Assembly: GCA_035265325.1 (NCBI GenBank)
Contig: DATFOS010000098.1
Span: 1-9,974, forward strand
Length of the DNA stretch: 9,974 nucleotides
Origin: DATCLS01 sp035265325
GTDB taxonomy: Bacteria; Actinomycetota; Acidimicrobiia; Acidimicrobiales; VFJN01
Reading direction: 5' to 3'
In this document: one piece after another, positions 6,623 through 9,974 of the stretch
Layout of the letters: each line of letters opens with the position of its first letter
How positions within the stretch are numbered: position 1 is the first letter of the stretch
The notes under the pieces: model-generated
The model's input: the letters and a program-made list of their open reading frames with translations, nothing else
Database searches by the model: none
What the model was told of the DNA's origin: nothing
Translations under genes and position numbers: made by a program

Positions 6623-7011
6623 CAGCCCTCCTGACCTGTTCGGGGCACGAGGCGGATGGTCAGGGCCTCGGCCTGCGGGCCGACGACGCTTCCGACGATC
6701 CTGGGCCCGTACCGGTCGTACTTGGCGTGGTAGGCAGCGTCGATGGCCGCGTGCACACCGGTTTCGGCCTCGTCGAAGGACACGTCGCGCTCGACACCCC
6801 CGGCGCGGATGCGACCGACGCCGCTCGACCTGGCACGCCGGTACCACGGGTTCGCGGGCCCGTACGCCGAGCGGACGTAGGCGTCGTCGCCGACGCGGAC
6901 GACCCACATCGTCACGTAGGGACGGAGGCTGCCGTCGCTGCGGGCCGAGGCGAGCTGGAGCTCTTCGGCGGCTTGGATGCGATCGAGTTCGTCGCTCGTC
7001 CATGCGGTCAT
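6622..7011 (-). CDS. DUF2255 family protein
   Basis: This encodes 129 residues from the ATG at 7011-7009, with GGAG (7026-7023) 11 bases upstream overlapping the end of the small ORF before it. The opening TAWTSDELDRIQAAEELQLA, the RPYVTMWVVRVGDDAYVRSA strand pair, the IRAGGVERDVSF segment, the IDAAYHAKYDRYG helix and a closing IRLVP follow the DUF2255 pattern over its whole length. The split-barrel-like layout recalls PPOX/deazaflavin-binding proteins, and the function is not known. It is the last gene of a minus-strand group with the nitroreductase, which suggests a redox role, though that is inference from position. The longer frame to 7101 starts in shadow sequence and is not used. Confidence 0.85.
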   Translation of the reverse strand: MTAWTSDELDRIQAAEELQLASARSDGSLRPYVTMWVVRVGDDAYVRSAYGPANPWYRRARSSGVGRIRAGGVERDVSFDEAETGVHAAIDAAYHAKYDRYGPRIVGSVVGPQAEALTIRLVPRTGQEG

Positions 7012-7019
7012 GGGATGGC

Positions 7020-7139
7020 CTACTCCGTCCGGGCGCCGTACTCGTCGTCGGTGACGTGGTCGCCCCAGGTGGTCTCGGGGCCCTCGGCGGTGGCTTCCCA
7101 CAGGGCGGTGTGGGTCATGGTGCCGGCGGGCGAGGTCAT
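7020..7139 (-). CDS. Small ORF (39 aa) coupled to the nitroreductase by ATGA
   Basis: The ATG (7139-7137) overlaps the nitroreductase stop (7138-7136) in the four-base ATGA arrangement typical of translationally coupled genes. The ORF ends in TAG at 7022-7020, 8 bases before the DUF2255 start, so it fills the gap between the two recognised genes. The product is acidic and hydrophilic (it contains ETTWGDHVTDDEYGARTE), has no Cys and no membrane segment. I do not recognise it. It could be a real small protein, the remnant of a larger gene, or only a device that couples DUF2255 translation. Confidence 0.42.
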   Translation of the reverse strand: MTSPAGTMTHTALWEATAEGPETTWGDHVTDDEYGARTE

Positions 7140-7732
7140 CGGGGGCGGGTCGAGCGCCAGCCGTCCCAGTACGTCACGTCCTCGACCGGGCGGCGGGTGG
7201 GCTCGCCCCAGCGGCCGGTCGGGTAGCCGACGGGGATCATGGCCCACGTCTGCACGTCGTCGGGGATGTCCAGGACCGCCCGGACCTCGCCCTCGCGGAG
7301 CCGGTGCACCGTGGTGAGCGTGGTGCCCAGCCCGAGGGCGCGGGCGGCGAGGAACAGGTTCTGCACGCCCGGGAACACCGAGCTGGCGTCGCCACCCTTC
7401 GAGGCCGGGAGGATGAGCACCGGCGCCTCCCCCATGTGCTCGCCGAGGTGGTCGGCACTGGTGAGGATGCGGTTCGTCTGGGTGTCCTCGGCCGGCGTCC
7501 GCTGGCGGTACATGGCGCCGATCTCGGCCCAGCACTCCCGGTAGATGGCCCCGAGCCGGTGGCGCTTGTCGGCGTCGCGGACCACGACCCACCGCACGGG
7601 CTGGGAGTTGCCGCCCGTCGCCGCCTTGGTGGCGTACTCGACGATCGTCCAGACGTCCTCGTCGGACACGGGTCTCGTCGCGTCCAGCCGCCGCATGGCT
7701 CGGGTCGTGCGCATCGCCTCGAAGACGTCCAC
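7136..7732 (-). CDS. Nitroreductase family (FMN-dependent) protein
   Basis: This encodes 198 residues from the GTG at 7732-7730, giving MDVFEAMRTTRAMRRL, which is where family members normally begin; an earlier in-frame GTG at 7759 adds nine poorly fitting residues. R8-T-T-R11 and R14/R15 form the FMN phosphate-binding front, and TGGNSQPVRW (N42, Q44) is the second FMN-contacting motif. NLFLAARALGLGTTLTT and MIPVGYPTGRWGEPTRR are the conserved late helix and the GYP strand with the usual RRP ending. Such enzymes use NAD(P)H to reduce nitroaromatics, quinones or other electron-poor substrates, as FMN homodimers in the cytoplasm. The natural substrate is unknown. It heads a three-gene minus-strand unit. 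TAGGGT (7746-7741) lies 8 bases upstream of the GTG and may be its -10 box or, as AGGG, its Shine-Dalgarno. Confidence 0.9.
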   Translation of the reverse strand: MDVFEAMRTTRAMRRLDATRPVSDEDVWTIVEYATKAATGGNSQPVRWVVVRDADKRHRLGAIYRECWAEIGAMYRQRTPAEDTQTNRILTSADHLGEHMGEAPVLILPASKGGDASSVFPGVQNLFLAARALGLGTTLTTVHRLREGEVRAVLDIPDDVQTWAMIPVGYPTGRWGEPTRRPVEDVTYWDGWRSTRPR

Positions 7733-7933
7733 GGGCCCGGACCCTACGACGCCCCCCACCCGCGGCGAGCGGGGGGGCGACGCGGGTCAGGGAGCTGCGG
7801 GCGTGGGGGTCAGGCGGGTGATGCGGGCGTACTGGGTGCGCGACCGCCCGGGCCGCCCCGGCGGCGGGCGCTAGTGGAGGCGCGCGGCCCGGCGGATACG
7901 CCATCGGGTCGGCTGGCGGTGGTGTGCCCGGCG

Positions 7934-7946
7934 TACGGTCGCCGCA
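7934..7946 (+). promoter_or_regulatory. Probable leaderless -10 box for the SMP-30-like gene
   Basis: TACGGT (7934-7939) fits the actinobacterial TANNNT -10 pattern. It lies exactly 6 bases before the ATG at 7946, so transcription would start on the start codon. No Shine-Dalgarno is visible, which agrees with a leaderless mRNA. No -35 box is clear. Confidence 0.5.
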
Positions 7947-8803
7947 TGGGGGATCGCAGGATCGACACGTTGGTCGAGGGCGGCAGCTTCTTCGAGGGCC
8001 CGCGCTGGCACGACGGGCGGTGGTGGGCGTCGGACTTCTACCGGCACACGGTGTTCGCCGTCGACCCGTCCGGCGGGCAGGATGCCGTGCTCACCGTCGA
8101 GGGCCAGCCCTCCGGCCTCGGCTGGCGGCCCGACGGGACGCTGCTCGTCGTCTCGATGAAGGACCGGCTGCTGCTCGGCCGGTCCCTGGAGGGCGCGGTC
8201 GACGTGGTCGCCGACCTCACCGCGTTCGCCGGCGGCAGCCTCAACGACATGGTGGTCGACGCCGAGGGTCGGGCCTATGTGGGCAACTTCGGGTTCGACC
8301 TGATGTCCGGCGAGCGGCCCCGGCTCGCCGACCTCGTGCGCGTCGACCCCGACGGGACCGTGGCCGTCGCGGCCGAGGGCCTCAAGTTCCCCAACGGAGC
8401 CGTCATCACCCCGGACGGCGCCACGCTGGTCGTGGGGGAGACCACCGGCGGCGCCCTGACCGCCTTCACCGTCGGTGCGGGCGGCGAGCTGACCGGCCGG
8501 CGCACGTGGGCCGAGACGTCCGGCGTCGCGCCGGACGGCATCGCGCTCGACGTCGAGGGCCGGATCTGGGTTGCCGACGGCGGCGGCGGGCCCGTCCTAC
8601 TGGTCGCGGAGGGCGGTGAGGTGGTCGACCGGGTGCAACAGCCCGACGGGCTCGGCGTCTACGCCTGCATGCTCGGCGGCGAGGACGGGCGAACCCTGCT
8701 GATGTGCGCGGCGCCCGACTACTTCGAGCACAACCGGGCTCGAGCCCGGGAGGCCGTGCTGCTCACCACGACCGTGGACGTGCCGCGGGCCGGCCTGCCG
8801 TAG
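7946..8803 (+). CDS. SMP-30/gluconolactonase/LRE family protein
   Basis: This encodes 285 residues, a full-length six-bladed beta-propeller of the SMP-30 family. The metal and substrate residues can be placed by eye: E17 in FFEGPRW, N100 in SLNDMVVD, N150 in FPNGAVITPDG and D197 in APDGIALD. They correspond well in spacing to E18, N103, N154 and D204 of human SMP-30. Members hydrolyse lactones or other esters with a bound divalent metal; the substrate here is unknown. The ATG at 7946 is preferred to the GTG at 7922 because the family front (IDTLVEGG.FFEGPRW) follows it directly and a leaderless -10 box fits it. No signal peptide is visible, so it is probably cytoplasmic. It is divergent from the nitroreductase across 213 bases. 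Confidence 0.9.
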   Translation: MGDRRIDTLVEGGSFFEGPRWHDGRWWASDFYRHTVFAVDPSGGQDAVLTVEGQPSGLGWRPDGTLLVVSMKDRLLLGRSLEGAVDVVADLTAFAGGSLNDMVVDAEGRAYVGNFGFDLMSGERPRLADLVRVDPDGTVAVAAEGLKFPNGAVITPDGATLVVGETTGGALTAFTVGAGGELTGRRTWAETSGVAPDGIALDVEGRIWVADGGGGPVLLVAEGGEVVDRVQQPDGLGVYACMLGGEDGRTLLMCAAPDYFEHNRARAREAVLLTTTVDVPRAGLP

Positions 8804-8873
8804 GCGGCCACAGCGCGGCCCGGGTCACCCCAGAGGACGCGGGCGCTCGACCCCCTCGCGCCGCCGACGCCCG

Positions 8874-8887
8874 TACGCTCGGCCCGG
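8874..8887 (+). promoter_or_regulatory. Probable leaderless -10 box for the second DinB gene
   Basis: TACGCT (8874-8879) is followed after 7 bases by the GTG at 8887. As at the SMP-30-like gene, there is no Shine-Dalgarno and the TANNNT box is preceded by CG. This implies a separate leaderless transcript and not read-through from the gene ending at 8803. Confidence 0.48.
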
Positions 8888-9381
8888 TGGACGCACGCCG
8901 GCCGGACGCGCTCGAACACGCACCGTTCCCCCACGGCGATCCCGACGAGCGGGAGATGCTGCTGCAGTGGCTCGACTACCTCCGCGGCACGGTGCTGCGG
9001 AAGTTGGCCGGGCTCGACGACGGGCAGGCCCACTGGCGCCCGCACGGCGGGCTGCTCCCCGTCATCGGGATCGTGAACCACCTGACCCACGTCGAGTGGC
9101 GCTGGATCGACGGGGTGATGCGCGGCCAGGACGTGAGCCGGACCGACGAGGAGTTCTGGCCTCCCGCCGCACTCACCGCGTCGGCGGCACGGAGCGCCTA
9201 CGTCGAACGGGCCCGGCAGACGAACCAGTTCGTCCGCTCGCGGGGCCTCGCCGACGTCCCGGCCACCGCTGACGCCCCCGACCTGCGGTGGGTCCTGATC
9301 CACCTCGTCAACGAGACCGCTCGCCACGCCGGCCACGCCGACGCCACCCGGCAGCTCCTCGACGGCAGCACCGGCGAGTGA
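8887..9381 (+). CDS. DinB/DUF664 family protein (second copy)
   Basis: This encodes 164 residues from the GTG at 8887; the frame reaches back to 8704, but that stretch overlaps the SMP-30-like gene and has no family resemblance. MLLQWLDYLRGTVLRKL is the first helix. H65 in IVNHLTHVEWRWI and H147/H150 in NETARHAGHADATR are the expected metal ligands. LRWVLIHLVNETARHAGH is nearly the same as the matching stretch of the protein at 2477-2992, so the two are paralogues of one DUF664 subgroup, although the middle regions differ. The function is not established; the superfamily includes thiol-dependent transferases. The end faces the DUF6458 gene across a 59-base gap with two hairpins. Confidence 0.87.
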   Translation: MDARRPDALEHAPFPHGDPDEREMLLQWLDYLRGTVLRKLAGLDDGQAHWRPHGGLLPVIGIVNHLTHVEWRWIDGVMRGQDVSRTDEEFWPPAALTASAARSAYVERARQTNQFVRSRGLADVPATADAPDLRWVLIHLVNETARHAGHADATRQLLDGSTGE

Positions 9382-9387
9382 TCGTGG

Positions 9388-9427
9388 TCCGAGCGCGCCT
9401 CGGAGCCCTCGCTACCGGACGCGAGGG
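9388..9427. terminator. Two tandem hairpins between convergent genes
   Basis: The 59-base gap between the stops at 9381 and 9441 contains TCCGAG/CTCGGA (9388-9393 and 9399-9404, loop 5). One base later comes CCCTCGC/GCGAGGG (9406-9412 and 9421-9427, loop 8). Both stems are perfect and work on either strand, so this is a likely bidirectional terminator, without a T tract. Confidence 0.55.
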
Positions 9428-9440
9428 GCGGTCGGCCCGG

Positions 9441-9680
9441 TCACGTGGGCCGGCGGTACGGTCCCTGGGGAGCCGCCACGTCCTCTTCGACGATGCGGCG
9501 ACGCCGGCCGAAGCCACCCCAGCTGTTCCAGTAGATGACCGACGCGATGAGGCCGATGCCACCCACGATCATGAGGATGATGCCCACGGCGTCGAGGTTG
9601 AGACCCTCGGCATCCGCCTCGACGGCGAAGGTGAGTATGGCGCCGACTGCGAGCAGGAAGAGACTCGTTCCGAACCCCAT
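9441..9680 (-). CDS. DUF6458 family small membrane protein
   Basis: This encodes 79 residues from the ATG at 9680-9678, with a strong AAGGAG (9695-9690) 9 bases upstream. The frame continues to 9782, but that extension has no membrane or family character. MGFGTSLFLLAVGAIL begins the first membrane segment (about 5-20), and VGIILMIVGGIGLIASVIY forms the second (about 31-49). The loop between holds several acidic residues, and the tail is an Arg cluster (RRRR) followed by VEEDVAAP. This opening, the two-segment layout and the charged tail match the actinobacterial DUF6458 family at normal length. Its role is unknown. The Arg cluster after segment two suggests that the tail is cytoplasmic by the positive-inside rule. 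Confidence 0.88.
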   Translation of the reverse strand: MGFGTSLFLLAVGAILTFAVEADAEGLNLDAVGIILMIVGGIGLIASVIYWNSWGGFGRRRRIVEEDVAAPQGPYRRPT

Positions 9681-9974
9681 TGTCCTGTGCTCCTTCAGTG
9701 GGACAGCAGACACCTGTGGATACCCACGCCGCCGTTGAGCTAGACGAGCGGGGGCGACCGCGGGTGAACGGCTGCACGTCACGGAGTCGCTGTCGGACGC
9801 CGGTCATCGAGCCTGCTGGAACGGCACGGGCGCACTCGTCCGCGGAGGTCCGACATTCTGCGGTCCAGCGCCGCGCTCAGTGGGCAGCACGGACCATGTC
9901 CCAACCATCGCAATGCTTGCGGATCCGAGACAGCGGTGGCATGCTGCCGAGCCAGCTGGGAATCCTCACTGGGG
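9681..9974. other. Leader region of the DUF6458 gene and right edge
   Basis: The first 15 bases carry the DUF6458 Shine-Dalgarno. Beyond that I see no confident gene, RNA or repeat. From about 9780 onward the base composition looks somewhat less GC-rich than the central genes. The only candidate is a possible gene tail at 9877-9974, listed separately. Confidence 0.5.
9877..9974 (-). CDS. Possible C-terminal tail of a gene entering from the right edge
   Basis: On the minus strand a frame is open from the window edge to a TGA at 9879-9877, giving about 31 residues that include WLGSMPPLSRIRK and CDGWDMV. The mix of Trp, Met and basic residues looks protein-like, but a second minus-strand frame is also open here and I do not recognise either. 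It may be chance. Confidence 0.22.
   Translation of the reverse strand, partial: PVRIPSWLGSMPPLSRIRKHCDGWDMVRAAH

Noticed and set aside
4308..7226. 972-codon open frame on the plus strand
   Set aside because: It runs antisense to the Kelch and DUF2255 genes and out of frame over the serpin-like gene. The Arg/Gly/Pro-rich composition is typical of a GC-rich shadow frame.
7304..7945. Upstream extension of the SMP-30-like frame
   Set aside because: It is antisense to the nitroreductase and shows no homology before the ATG at 7946.

Overview
The window is very GC-rich DNA whose gene content points to a high-GC actinobacterium, possibly in or near the class Acidimicrobiia. The main pointers are a DUF6458 membrane protein, an F420/PPOX-type oxidoreductase, DUF664/DinB proteins, GTG starts and probable leaderless promoters. 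The lineage is inferred from gene families and base composition, not from a marker gene. I see no rRNA, tRNA, CRISPR array, insertion sequence or phage gene.

Left part (1-2992): the 3' part of a sulfite-oxidase-family molybdoenzyme; a PPOX/F420-type oxidoreductase with no ATG, GTG or TTG start in its frame; an unrecognised secreted protein with four cysteines; and, convergent to it, a DinB/DUF664 protein.

Middle (about 3060-3962): two broken genes lie head to head. A piece of a GH78 alpha-L-rhamnosidase (minus strand) and the C-terminal tail of a secreted PKD-like, possibly esterase protein (plus strand) have both lost their N-terminal parts at one breakpoint near 3459-3474. A single deletion across a former divergent promoter would explain this.

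Right of the scar (3975-6531): a Kelch-repeat lipoprotein (minus) and a serpin-like protein without signal peptide (plus) are divergently transcribed from a 106-base gap. A 14-bp perfect palindrome sits on the serpin start codon.

Far right (6622-9680): a compact minus-strand unit of nitroreductase, a 39-residue small ORF coupled by ATGA, and DUF2255. Divergent from it are an SMP-30/gluconolactonase-like protein and a second DinB/DUF664 protein. Convergent to these is the DUF6458 membrane protein. The last 294 bases hold only its leader and a possible gene tail running off the edge.

The genes look like scattered stress, redox and detoxification functions plus degradation remnants, not one pathway. 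I see no clearly new multi-gene system. The best leads are the serpin-like protein, the start-less oxidoreductase, the double-truncation scar, the coupled small ORF, the repeated hairpins between convergent genes and the leaderless start signature.
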